Assembly (NCBI GenBank): GCA_003165855.1
Contig: PMXH01000523.1
Span: 1 to 11,985, forward strand
From: Acidobacteriaceae bacterium
GTDB lineage: Bacteria > Acidobacteriota > Terriglobia > Terriglobales > Acidobacteriaceae
Length of the DNA: 11,985 nt
Direction: 5' to 3'
This document shows positions 1 through 7,702 of the stretch, in pieces. The notes below the pieces were generated by a model. The model had not been told where the DNA came from, made no database searches, and was given only the letters and a program-made list of their open reading frames with translations. Position 1 is the stretch's first letter, and every line of letters starts with the position of its first letter. A program made the position numbers and the translations under genes.

Positions 1-663
1 CTGTGGAAGACCTACGACATGGGCTCGGAGCAGCAGGTGCACGCTCTGCGCGGCGTCAACCTGAGGATCGAGCGGGGCGAGTATGTCGCCATCATGGGAC
101 CTTCGGGTTCGGGCAAGTCCACGCTAATGAATCTTATCGGTTGCCTGGATACGCCCACCAAAGGCGAATACTGGCTGAACAGCCAACTGGTGAGCGAACT
201 CGACGACGACGAACTGGCGCGCATCCGCAACAAGGAAATCGGTTTCGTGTTTCAGACCTTTAACCTGCTGGCCCGCGCCACCGCTCTGCATAACGTGGAA
301 CTGCCGCTGATCTATGCCGGCGTTCCGACCGCGGAGCGTATCGAACGCGCCAAGGGTGCGTTGGCGGCCGTGGGCATGGAATCGCGCATGACGCACAAGC
401 CGAACGAACTCTCCGGCGGCCAGCGTCAGCGCGTCGCCGTCGCCCGCGCTCTCGTCAATCGGCCTTCCATCATTCTCGCGGACGAGCCCACCGGCAATCT
501 CGATTCGCAGACGGGCAGCGAAATCATGGCCTTGTTCGACCGCCTGCACGGTGAGGGAAACACCATTGTGCTGGTCACCCACGAGCATGACATCGCCGAA
601 TACGCTCACCGCGTGGTCCACATCAAGGACGGAGCGGTCGAGCGCGATGAGCGGAAGAAATAA
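1..663 (+). CDS. ABC transporter ATP-binding protein, LolD/MacB-type (5' partial)
   Basis: Nucleotide-binding subunit of an ABC transporter of the group that powers lipoprotein release or MacB-like efflux permeases. It hydrolyses ATP on the cytoplasmic face of the membrane. Counting from the Met at base 19, the Walker A motif GPSGSGKST is at residues 27-35, the Q-loop Gln is at 79 in FVFQTFNLL, the signature LSGGQ is at 131-135, Walker B IILADE is at 151-156 and the H-loop His is at 188. The frame stays open to base 1 (LWKTYDM), and that stretch looks like the usual first beta strand of the family, so the true start is probably a few codons outside the window and Met-19 is internal. The C-terminus is complete. 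No permease lies downstream: the next gene is convergent, so any partner must be upstream. The ATPase assignment is firm; the transported substrate cannot be read from the sequence. Confidence 0.93.
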   Translation: MWKTYDMGSEQQVHALRGVNLRIERGEYVAIMGPSGSGKSTLMNLIGCLDTPTKGEYWLNSQLVSELDDDELARIRNKEIGFVFQTFNLLARATALHNVELPLIYAGVPTAERIERAKGALAAVGMESRMTHKPNELSGGQRQRVAVARALVNRPSIILADEPTGNLDSQTGSEIMALFDRLHGEGNTIVLVTHEHDIAEYAHRVVHIKDGAVERDERKK

Positions 664-750
664 ATTCTGCTCCCGGCGGGTTAGTCCAGGTGACTAAGTT
701 CAGAGTAAGTGCAGAGCGAGCCGCTTAGAGCGAAAGGCGCGGCCCGGGAA

Positions 751-3069
751 CTACCTCCAACTGCGGGCCGATTTTCCGGCGCCGTGCATCGCTGCTTCCT
801 CGACATTTTTCACCGCTGCCACCGCTATCTGGTCACGCCCATTGCGCTTGGCCTCATACAGTGCGGCGTCGGCCGCTGCCATCAACTCCTTGGGTGAACT
901 ACCATGGTCGGGGAACACCGCGACTCCCACGGAAATTGTGAGCATCCCCATCGACTTGCCCTGGTGCAGGACAGTGAGTTCCTTCATTTTCAGTCGCAAG
1001 CTCTCGGCTCGCGCACAGGCAGCCTCCAGATTCGCAGTGGGCAGGATGACGACAAATTCTTCCCCTCCGAACCGGCATACGAAATCCTCTGCCCGAATGC
1101 CCTTGGTCAGGGAAGCTCCGGTTTCGCGCAATACCGCATCGCCCGCATCGTGGCCATAGGTATCGTTGAAGTTCTTGAAATGGTCCAGATCGATCATGAG
1201 GACCCCGAGAGACTGTGACGCGCGAGCCGCGCGCCGGACTTCACGCTCCAATATCTCTTCCAGGTACCGGCGGTTATAGAGCCCGGTCAAGGCATCCCGA
1301 ACCGATTGGGTTCGCAGCGCTTCGCGCAGTCTTATGTTGGCGATGGACAATCCCAATTGTCCCGCAAACGTCGTCTTGAATGAGAGTTGCGACGCCTCCA
1401 GGTGCGGCGCCTCGTCCGTAGCCTGAAAGTGCAGGATGCCCAGCGTTTCGCCCTGCGCCAGGATCGGGACGCACAAGTATGTATTCTTAACGCCCGCTGC
1501 GTGAGCACACGGCGCGGTCGGGTCGCCCGCAACCACCAGATGGGGATGCCCCGTGCGCAGCGCCCAGCAGGAAGTTGCCTCAAACTCCATTGCGGGAAGC
1601 TGGCAGTCGGCCCACGAGCCGATCACGTCGGCCAGGCTTCGCGAACCGTTCAGCAGCGCCACCGCTCCCCGGACGGCGGGAAATATTCTGGGCGCAAAAC
1701 CCAGAGCGGCCGCGATCAGCTCGTTCAGACTGATACAGCTTTGCAGCAGTTCGCCCATCTCCGCCAGCATGGTTGCCCGTTGCGAGCGCTTTTCAAGCTC
1801 CTTCATCATGTTCTCGTTCTGCTGGTCGAACTGGTTTCGGTCGCGGTCTTTCTCTACTATCTCTTCCTGCAACCGGGCGTTGGTGTCAGCCAATTCCATG
1901 GTTCGTTCCAGAATCTGTTCTTCCAGAATCTGCTGGTTCTGCTTCTGATCTTCAATGTCGGTGCACGTGCCGAACCATTTGACAATCTCTCCCGTGGCGT
2001 CGCGGATCGGATTGCCCCGGGCTAAGAACCAGCGGAAGGTTCCATCTTTCGCGCGCATCCGATACTCCACATCGTAGGGATCCCCCGTACGCAACGCGTT
2101 TCCCCACTTCTCCAGACAAAGCGGCAGGTCATCGGGATGGATCGCCACCGTCCACCCCGAGCCCTGGCATTGCTCCAGCGTCAGCCCGGTGTAATCAAAA
2201 CATCTTTGGTTGAAGTAATCGTCCGCGCCACCTGGATTGGCGGTCCAGATGATCTCGGGAATCGCTTCGGCCATCGTGTGGAAATACAACTCGCGTTCCC
2301 GGGCTATGCTCAGATCGCCTTTGCGCAGATCTACGAACCTGTCGAAGATAGACGACGCAATTGCAACAGCCAGCACAAAGAGACTGATTGCACCGATGGC
2401 GATGGCGCCTACTTGGGAAACGCCGATGGCGTAGGTGAGATCAGCCGCAATCCCGGAAGCGTGGAGGGTCGCCGCCCACATCCCGGTGTAGTGCAGAAGT
2501 GGAATGGCACTGCCCAGGGCGATGGCTCCGATGAATTTTCTCCGGCTCGCCCGCATCTCATTCCGTAACCGGAAGGCAACTTGCAGGGCCGCCAGAGAAG
2601 TCACAATGGCCAGCCCGATCGAGAGCGCAACAATTCTGCGGTCGTACACAACCACCGCCGAACAGCGCATGGCAGCCATGCCGATATAGTGCATAGCCGC
2701 AATTCCACCGCCCATCACCACGCTGCCCGCGATCCCCTGCCAGACATTCATCTCCGGCCGGCTAACCACAAACAGCGCCACTGCGGAGGCGGCAATCGCC
2801 GCCAACAACGAAAACAGCACAGTGGGAAGATAGTAAAAGACCGGTATTGGCATGAGAAAGGCAAGCATGCCGACATAGTGCATCGACCAGATCCCCAGGC
2901 CCATCGCCGCTGCTCCACAGCTCAGCCACAGGGCGCGTGCCCAGCCCCGAGCGCAGGTTACGCGGCCCGCCAAATCCAGTGCAGCATAGGAGGCAAACAT
3001 CGCCAGCACGACAGAAAGCGTCACCAATCCGTAGTCGTAGCTGCCGTTCATCACCGTGATTGCATTCAT
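751..3069 (-). CDS. MHYT-PAS-GAF-GGDEF diguanylate cyclase
   Basis: Membrane-bound signalling enzyme predicted to make cyclic di-GMP from two GTP. With Met at 3069 as residue 1 (772 aa), an integral-membrane MHYT region fills about 10-245, with the motifs MHYVGM (63-68), MHYIGM (126-131) and LHYTGM (192-197); the last has Leu for the first Met. A PAS/PAC domain follows (about 261-375), then a coiled coil (about 375-435), a GAF-like domain (about 440-580) and the GGDEF domain (about 587-750). The active site reads GGEEF (668-672), a catalytically competent variant, and an RxxD inhibitory site (R659-D662) lies five residues before it, so product inhibition is likely. MHYT domains are proposed to bind copper and sense a diatomic gas. 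The frame opens earlier at 3159, but those 30 residues are Arg-rich and the MHYT region begins right after 3069, so 3069 is preferred although its Shine-Dalgarno match (GTAGG) is weak. No EAL domain is present. Confidence 0.92.
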   Translation of the reverse strand: MNAITVMNGSYDYGLVTLSVVLAMFASYAALDLAGRVTCARGWARALWLSCGAAAMGLGIWSMHYVGMLAFLMPIPVFYYLPTVLFSLLAAIAASAVALFVVSRPEMNVWQGIAGSVVMGGGIAAMHYIGMAAMRCSAVVVYDRRIVALSIGLAIVTSLAALQVAFRLRNEMRASRRKFIGAIALGSAIPLLHYTGMWAATLHASGIAADLTYAIGVSQVGAIAIGAISLFVLAVAIASSIFDRFVDLRKGDLSIARERELYFHTMAEAIPEIIWTANPGGADDYFNQRCFDYTGLTLEQCQGSGWTVAIHPDDLPLCLEKWGNALRTGDPYDVEYRMRAKDGTFRWFLARGNPIRDATGEIVKWFGTCTDIEDQKQNQQILEEQILERTMELADTNARLQEEIVEKDRDRNQFDQQNENMMKELEKRSQRATMLAEMGELLQSCISLNELIAAALGFAPRIFPAVRGAVALLNGSRSLADVIGSWADCQLPAMEFEATSCWALRTGHPHLVVAGDPTAPCAHAAGVKNTYLCVPILAQGETLGILHFQATDEAPHLEASQLSFKTTFAGQLGLSIANIRLREALRTQSVRDALTGLYNRRYLEEILEREVRRAARASQSLGVLMIDLDHFKNFNDTYGHDAGDAVLRETGASLTKGIRAEDFVCRFGGEEFVVILPTANLEAACARAESLRLKMKELTVLHQGKSMGMLTISVGVAVFPDHGSSPKELMAAADAALYEAKRNGRDQIAVAAVKNVEEAAMHGAGKSARSWR

Positions 3070-3300
3070 CGTTTGCCTACGATGCCCCAACCTGTCGCAG
3101 AAGACTTTCGGAGAACGGTGGACGGATCGGATTCCCCGGGCTGGCCTTTTCCTGGCCATCCACCATATACATCGGCTGTATTCCCGGTTTCCGGGTTAGG
3201 AGTCGCTAAGGAGCTGCCACATGTCTTGTGGGACCAGAGTTATGTGGCAAGACCAGAAGGGTCTCGGGCCGGGAGGTTGTGAAAATCGAGAATTGAAAGT
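3070..3300 (-). promoter_or_regulatory. Hairpin-rich leader upstream of the diguanylate cyclase gene
   Basis: The 272-base gap between the transpeptidase stop and the cyclase start carries several short perfect inverted repeats. They are an 8-bp pair at 3215-3222 and 3242-3249 (TGCCACAT/ATGTGGCA), a 5-bp pair at 3250-3254 and 3260-3264 (AGACC/GGTCT), and a tight CCCGG-TTT-CCGGG hairpin at 3183-3195. A GGCC/GGCC pair also lies around 3143-3157. The heptamer GACCAGA occurs twice, at 3232 and 3251. Taken together this could be a structured 5' untranslated region or a terminator and operator cluster. I looked for the conserved core of cyclic di-GMP (GEMM) riboswitches and did not find it. No clear -35/-10 pair stands out. 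Confidence 0.3.
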
Positions 3301-3341
3301 CGAATTGCGTCGCCTGGACTACAGTGCGTTGTTTGCGGGTT

Positions 3342-4610
3342 TCACTGCATCTTAGCGCTGTCGGCGGGCCCGAGTGGACCGGCGAGGAAGAAATTGTGAT
3401 CGTAGAGGTTGCGGTACATGCGTCCGGCGATCTCCGCCGCCTTGGGACCGAAGGTGGGCCGTCCGCCCTGCAGGAAAATTACCACCACCACGCGTCCACT
3501 GCTGGTGTTTGCATAGGAGGCGAACCAACCGAAACGGGTTCCGGCGTGGGAGCAGGTTCCAGTTTTGCCCAGAATCTCCTCCTCGCTGAAGTTGAGCCCG
3601 AGCCGGCGTGCTGTGCCATATTGCACCGCTCCAGCCATGCCGTCGGAGATTTCAGGAATTAGCGGAGCGATATCAAGTTGCCGCTTGATGCGCGGCTGGA
3701 AATTCGCGATTTCGTCCGGCGACGTCGGATGCTGCAGGTAATAAAGCGTGCCGCCGTTCGCGATCGCTGAAACCATTGCGCCTAACTGCAAGGGCGTCAT
3801 GGAAACACCTTCGCCGAACGAACACATCTTGCCCACGCCGCCCAGTTTTTCCGGTATCACTTCCTCCGGATACGTACCCAATTGTTCGCCTGCGATATCG
3901 TAGCCAGCCAGTTCGCCCAGGCCGTATTGATGAGCGTAGTAGGAGACTTTCTCGAAGCCCAGCTTGCGTCCCAGCGCCTCGAAGTATGCGTTGTTGGAGT
4001 GGGCCAACGCCGTGGTGAGGTTCATCCGGCTGCGCCCCCCGAGTGCGACCTCGGTTTCCTTCGAAACCACGCCTTCGCTCAACGCTGCCAGCGCCACGGA
4101 AAGTTTGATAGTCGAGCATGGCTGTGCGCCGCTCGACAGTGCCAGTTTCTGATTCACCATGGCCAGCACACGTCCGCTGGTCGGCTCAATCGCGACTATC
4201 GTGCCGTTCATGTTGCCCAAAGCATCAATGGCTGCCTGGCGCACGACCAGATCTTCGCCGTCGGTAACATCGCCGCCGGTAATTCCATCGGCGAACGAAC
4301 TCATGAAAAAGCGCTCGTGATAACTGTGCCGGCGGCTGCTCGCCGAAGTCCTCGTAGCTGAAGTCCGCGTAAGGGTTGCGCGCGCAGTTCCCGCGCTGGC
4401 GCTGAGAGGCCGGCGGCCGCTGGTGCTGTGACTGCTGGCCAAATGCCGCATCCGGCGCTTAGTGTGCTGGCTCTCACTCACCTTCTGGGATTTCCCTTTG
4501 CTGGTATTCAGCGCGTGCGTGCTAACGTGCGCGGCCCACATTGCGGGAGCAAGAAGCAACCCTGCCACCATCACCACCAGACAAAGATAGCGCGTTCTCA
4601 ACTTGAACAT
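3342..4610 (-). CDS. Secreted single-domain penicillin-binding transpeptidase
   Basis: Predicted DD-transpeptidase (PF00905-type fold) that cross-links peptidoglycan stem peptides in the periplasm. The 422-aa product starts with a basic, hydrophobic signal sequence (about 1-26, with APA at 21-23 as a possible cleavage site). A low-complexity linker rich in Ser, Thr and Arg follows (about 30-100), and then the catalytic domain (about 120-405). The three active-site motifs are all present: S166-T-I-K169, S205-N-N207 and K349-T-G-T352. The PBP dimerisation domain usual in FtsI or PBP2 is missing, so the protein is shorter than class B PBPs. The motif spacing and the SNN triad favour a transpeptidase over a class D beta-lactamase, which would carry SxV. 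The start at 4610 has GGAG immediately before the ATG and GAGGGG about 12 bases upstream. It lies 392 bases downstream of ftsZ and may have its own promoter. The exact role (synthesis, repair or sporadic cross-linking) is unknown. Confidence 0.85.
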   Translation of the reverse strand: MFKLRTRYLCLVVMVAGLLLAPAMWAAHVSTHALNTSKGKSQKVSESQHTKRRMRHLASSHSTSGRRPLSASAGTARATLTRTSATRTSASSRRHSYHERFFMSSFADGITGGDVTDGEDLVVRQAAIDALGNMNGTIVAIEPTSGRVLAMVNQKLALSSGAQPCSTIKLSVALAALSEGVVSKETEVALGGRSRMNLTTALAHSNNAYFEALGRKLGFEKVSYYAHQYGLGELAGYDIAGEQLGTYPEEVIPEKLGGVGKMCSFGEGVSMTPLQLGAMVSAIANGGTLYYLQHPTSPDEIANFQPRIKRQLDIAPLIPEISDGMAGAVQYGTARRLGLNFSEEEILGKTGTCSHAGTRFGWFASYANTSSGRVVVVIFLQGGRPTFGPKAAEIAGRMYRNLYDHNFFLAGPLGPADSAKMQ

Positions 4611-5002
4611 CTCCAGTTCGTTCCCCTCATCCGGGCTCTAAGCTCCGGATTGCTGATCCCAGTTTCCCTGTCTACTTGGATGCACGTTTCGTTGCACATC
4701 TATTCCGATGCACGACGCCTGCCAGCCACCCTCATTGACCGGTAACTTTGCCCACTGCGTTGATATTACGAGAGTTAAACCGTTTCAAGCAATCACAAAG
4801 TTTCTATAGTGAGAAACACTAATTTCGATCTAAACCATTATGGAACAAGTAGTTAAACGGGAATTACTTTCGTTCCAGAGTCCACAGTAACCGTTACCTC
4901 GTTACTGAAAAGATACTACCCTCTGCGCAAAGTTTTTCTCTTTCGCTCTTCGACCTTATCCCCCGATTGGCTTGATTTCTAGCCCCTGAAAACTCCCTTT
5001 CC
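4611..5002. other. Intergenic region between ftsZ and the transpeptidase gene, with GTTAC palindromes
   Basis: No gene is visible in these 392 bases, which are clearly AT-richer than their surroundings between about 4750 and 4990. A perfect 7-bp inverted repeat CAGTAAC/GTTACTG lies at 4885-4891 and 4901-4907, and overlaps a second one, GTAAC-C-GTTAC, at 4887-4897, giving three half-sites. A 6-bp hairpin (GTTTCT/AGAAAC) is at 4800-4805 and 4812-4817. The octamer AGTTAAAC occurs near 4773 and 4851. On the minus strand a weak promoter candidate for the transpeptidase gene is TTGCTT (4787-4792) with TAATAT (4763-4768), 18 bases apart. No strong Rho-independent terminator follows ftsZ. Regulatory function is inferred from base composition and symmetry only. 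Confidence 0.35.
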
Positions 5003-6292
5003 TCACATGACTTCGCCCCGCTTGCGCAGAAATGCCGGAACATCCAGGTCGTCCTGCTCGAAATTCGCCACCATCGCGCTGCGCATTGTATCCAGCGAGA
5101 TCACTTCAGCTCCAGCATGGGCCATCGCCACCGGCGAGGGCTCCGGCGTGGTGGAGTACTTTTGCATCACAGGCTCGGACATCGATTCCCGAAATTGGTC
5201 CGGGAAAGGCTCTGGCGCGGGTTGCGACGGACCCACCGGGTCGGGAAAATCCATGGCGTCATCGTGGGTGGCGGCAAACGAATGATGCACTTCCGCCGGC
5301 CGCTGGTGCATCCGGCTCACTTCCTTGAAGCCGGTGGCGATCACCGTGATCTTCACCGTATCCTTCATCTTCTCGTCCATCACCGCGCCGAAAATGATAT
5401 TCGCGTCTTCGTGCGCCGCGCTCTGGATGATGGTGCACGCCTGCTGCACTTCGGCCAGCTTCAGCGAAGCCGAACCCGTGATGTTGATGAGAATGCCGCG
5501 CGCTCCATCGATCGCGCCCGCCTCGAGCAATGGAGACGCAATCGCCCGCTGCGCCGCTTCCGTCGTGCGATTCGCGCCGCTTGCGGTCGCGGTGCCCATC
5601 ACGGCATAACCCATGCCGGCCATGATCGTCTTCACGTCAGCGAAGTCGCGGTTGATAATGCCGGGAATCGTGATGATGTCGGAAATTCCCTGCACGCCCT
5701 GCCGCAGAATGTCATCGGCGATGCGGAACGATTCGAAGAATCCCGCATTCTCCGCCACCGCCAGCAGCTTTTCGTTGGGAATCACGATGGTCGTGTCCAC
5801 CGATTCCATCAATTCAGCGATACCCTTCTCGGCCTGCGTCATGCGCCGTTTGCCTTCGAAGAAAAACGGCTTGGTCACGACCGCAACGGTGAGCGCTCCC
5901 ATCTCACTCGCCAGCGACGCGATGATCGGAGCCGCACCCGTGCCCGTGCCACCGCCGAGACCGGTGGTCACAAACACCATGTCGGCGCCCTCGAGCGCCT
6001 CGATGATCTTGTCGGAATCTTCGAGCGCAGCCTTGCGCCCGATTTCCGGATTCGCACCCGCGCCCAGCCCGTTGGTCAGCTTCACGCCGAGCTGCAGCTT
6101 CACGGGCGCGCGCGACATGCGCAGCGCCTGCAAATCGGTGTTGGCAACGATGAACTCGATGCCCTCCACTCCGGCATCGATCATGCGGTTCACCGCGTTG
6201 CCGCCGCCGCCACCCACACCGATCACCTTAATCTTGGCATCGTTGAGAGGCTCTTCATTGAAGCTGATGCGAATGCTCGAATCGTTTGTCAT
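5003..6292 (-). CDS. ftsZ: Cell division protein FtsZ
   Basis: Tubulin-like GTPase that polymerises into the cytoplasmic Z ring and organises the divisome. The 429-aa product has all the hallmarks of the family. The N-terminal nucleotide-binding segment [17 protein letters not shown] starts at residue 21, the tubulin signature GGGTGTG is at 113-119, and the T7 loop NRDFADV (214-220) carries the catalytic acidic residues. The GTPase and C-terminal subdomains run to about residue 322. A disordered linker rich in Pro, Glu and Ser (about 330-410) leads to a conserved C-terminal peptide, [11 protein letters not shown] (415-425), which binds FtsA and other partners. The start at 6292 is preceded by GGGTGA at a good distance. 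It is the last gene of the ftsQ-ftsA-ftsZ run, separated from ftsA by 134 bases that hold an inverted repeat. No truncation or odd residue is seen. Confidence 0.98.
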   Translation of the reverse strand: MTNDSSIRISFNEEPLNDAKIKVIGVGGGGGNAVNRMIDAGVEGIEFIVANTDLQALRMSRAPVKLQLGVKLTNGLGAGANPEIGRKAALEDSDKIIEALEGADMVFVTTGLGGGTGTGAAPIIASLASEMGALTVAVVTKPFFFEGKRRMTQAEKGIAELMESVDTTIVIPNEKLLAVAENAGFFESFRIADDILRQGVQGISDIITIPGIINRDFADVKTIMAGMGYAVMGTATASGANRTTEAAQRAIASPLLEAGAIDGARGILINITGSASLKLAEVQQACTIIQSAAHEDANIIFGAVMDEKMKDTVKITVIATGFKEVSRMHQRPAEVHHSFAATHDDAMDFPDPVGPSQPAPEPFPDQFRESMSEPVMQKYSTTPEPSPVAMAHAGAEVISLDTMRSAMVANFEQDDLDVPAFLRKRGEVM

Positions 6293-6334
6293 AATTCAGT
6301 CACCCATGATTTAAATTTCGTCTTAAGCAAGTGG

Positions 6335-6424
6335 CCAGTGGCTAGCGGTCAGTGGCCAGTAGAATCCTGAGTCCCTTCGTGACCCGGGTTTACTGACCCC
6401 TGGCCACTGATCACTGGTCACTGC
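6335..6424. repeat. Long imperfect inverted repeat between ftsA and ftsZ
   Basis: Arms at 6335-6359 and 6400-6424 are reverse complements at 20 of 25 positions, and the inner 11 bases (6349-6359 with 6400-6410) match perfectly around a 40-base loop. The arms are built from variants of the decamer AGTGGCCAGT, which also occurs as an exact direct repeat at 6330-6339 and 6351-6360. The element fills most of the spacer between ftsA and ftsZ. It ends without a run of T on the minus strand, so it does not look like a classical intrinsic terminator. It may be a REP-like or small miniature element, or a hairpin in the ftsA-ftsZ transcript that affects processing. Confidence 0.6.
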
Positions 6425-6426
6425 CT

Positions 6427-7638
6427 TCATCCCACTAGCAACGCCTTCAATCTCGATCCCCACCTCTCCCCCTGAAACCCGCGCGCCACCCGCGCCCGCT
6501 GTCCGTAGGCAACCATGCCCAATATTGTGGCAAACTCCGGTTCGGCCAGCGTGGCCGGCATTTTCGCCAGCGGTGTAGGCCAGGAAAGCCGCACCGGACG
6601 CCGCAACACCGACTCTGCCACATCGAACATTCCCGGCAACCGCGAACCTCCGCCACTGAGTACGATGCCCGCCAGACACAGCTCGAACATGCCGCTCTGC
6701 CGCAGAGTTTCGCGCATCATCTCAAACAACTCGCGGGCCCGAGGCTCGAGAATCTCCGCCACCAACCGCTGCGGCAGCAACCGCGAGGGCCGGTCGCCCA
6801 CCGACGGCACTTCGACCTCGTTCCCTTCCGGAATCAGCGTGACGATCGCGTTGCCGTACACTTTCTTGATCTTCTCCGCCTCGGCCAGCGCCGTACACAT
6901 ACCCACCGACAAATCGCTGGTGAAGTGGTCGCCACCCACCGGAATCACTCCCGTATAAGCCACTGCGCCCTGCAGAAAAACGATCAACTCCGTCGATCCC
7001 GCTCCTATGTCCGCGAGGCAAACCCCGAGTTCCCGCTCGTCGGCCCGCAGCACGGAATCGGCCGCCGCCAGCGGCTCAAACATCGTGTCGTCCACGTGTA
7101 CGCCGGCGCGATTCACCGCCGTGATCACGTTCTGCGCCGCGCTCGCCGCCACTGTCACCAGGTGAACGCGAACCTCCAACCGCGCCGCCATCATGCCCAG
7201 CGGATCGTGTACTCCCGCCTGATCGTCCAGAATGAATTCCTGTGGCAGCAGGTGCAGCACCTCACGATCGGCCGGCAGCGGAATCGCCCGCGCCCGATCC
7301 ACCGCCTGCTTGATCTCGTCCCGTCCAATCTCCCGTGGACGCGTGCCCAGGCTGATGCCGCCGTGGCTGTTCACCCCGCGCACGTGCGCTCCGCCGATGC
7401 CCACAATGGCGTGCTCCACCGCGGCACCCGCCGCATCCTCGGCTGCCTCCACCGCCTTCTGAATCGACGCGACCGCCTTGTCCAGTTCCACGATCACGCC
7501 CTTGCGTGACCCGCGCGACTCGGCCACGCCGTGCCCGCGATAGCGCAGGCCGTTGTCGGTGACCTCCACCATGAGCGCGCACGTTTTCGCACTGCCCACG
7601 TCGATTGCGGTCAGAAAGTTTCCCTGCTGGTTCGCCAT
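6427..7638 (-). CDS. ftsA: Cell division protein FtsA
   Basis: Actin-like ATPase that anchors FtsZ filaments to the inner membrane and recruits later division proteins. The 403-aa sequence shows the first phosphate loop AIDVGSAKT (11-19), the FtsA-specific 1C subdomain (about 84-165), the second phosphate loop ADIGAGSTEL (209-218) and the adenosine-binding segment LSGGGSRLPG (327-336). A short amphipathic helix, RWGSRLKALLVG, ends the protein (392-403) and matches the known membrane-targeting tail. Length and motif order are normal. The start at 7638 has a good ribosome site, GAGGTG (bases 7649-7654), 10 bases upstream. It sits 64 bases downstream of ftsQ and 134 bases upstream of ftsZ, and is probably co-transcribed with both. 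Confidence 0.96.
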   Translation of the reverse strand: MANQQGNFLTAIDVGSAKTCALMVEVTDNGLRYRGHGVAESRGSRKGVIVELDKAVASIQKAVEAAEDAAGAAVEHAIVGIGGAHVRGVNSHGGISLGTRPREIGRDEIKQAVDRARAIPLPADREVLHLLPQEFILDDQAGVHDPLGMMAARLEVRVHLVTVAASAAQNVITAVNRAGVHVDDTMFEPLAAADSVLRADERELGVCLADIGAGSTELIVFLQGAVAYTGVIPVGGDHFTSDLSVGMCTALAEAEKIKKVYGNAIVTLIPEGNEVEVPSVGDRPSRLLPQRLVAEILEPRARELFEMMRETLRQSGMFELCLAGIVLSGGGSRLPGMFDVAESVLRRPVRLSWPTPLAKMPATLAEPEFATILGMVAYGQRARVARGFQGERWGSRLKALLVG

Positions 7639-7702
7639 TCGTTATTAGCACCTCAATAAATTCTTCGATGAATCGCCTGCATCGGTATAAAGTTGCACTC
7701 TC

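Noticed and set aside
3070..3159. Upstream start for the diguanylate cyclase at 3159
   Set aside because: The extra 30 residues are Arg-rich with no likeness to an MHYT protein N-terminus, and no ribosome site lies at a useful distance.
3070..3300. Cyclic di-GMP (GEMM) riboswitch upstream of the cyclase gene
   Set aside because: The conserved GEMM core and its tetraloop-receptor arrangement were not found in the minus-strand leader.
3342..4610. Class D beta-lactamase reading of the transpeptidase
   Set aside because: The second motif is SNN and not SxV, and the text between the motifs follows penicillin-binding transpeptidases.
5117..6370. Plus-strand open frame of 417 codons opposite ftsZ
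   Set aside because: It is an Arg/His-rich mirror of a highly conserved ftsZ coding strand, produced by high GC in the third codon position; it has no recognisable motif.
6330..6424. CRISPR-like array from the repeated AGTGGCCAGT units
   Set aside because: Units are only about 10 bases, few, imperfect and arranged as inverted arms without regular unique spacers.
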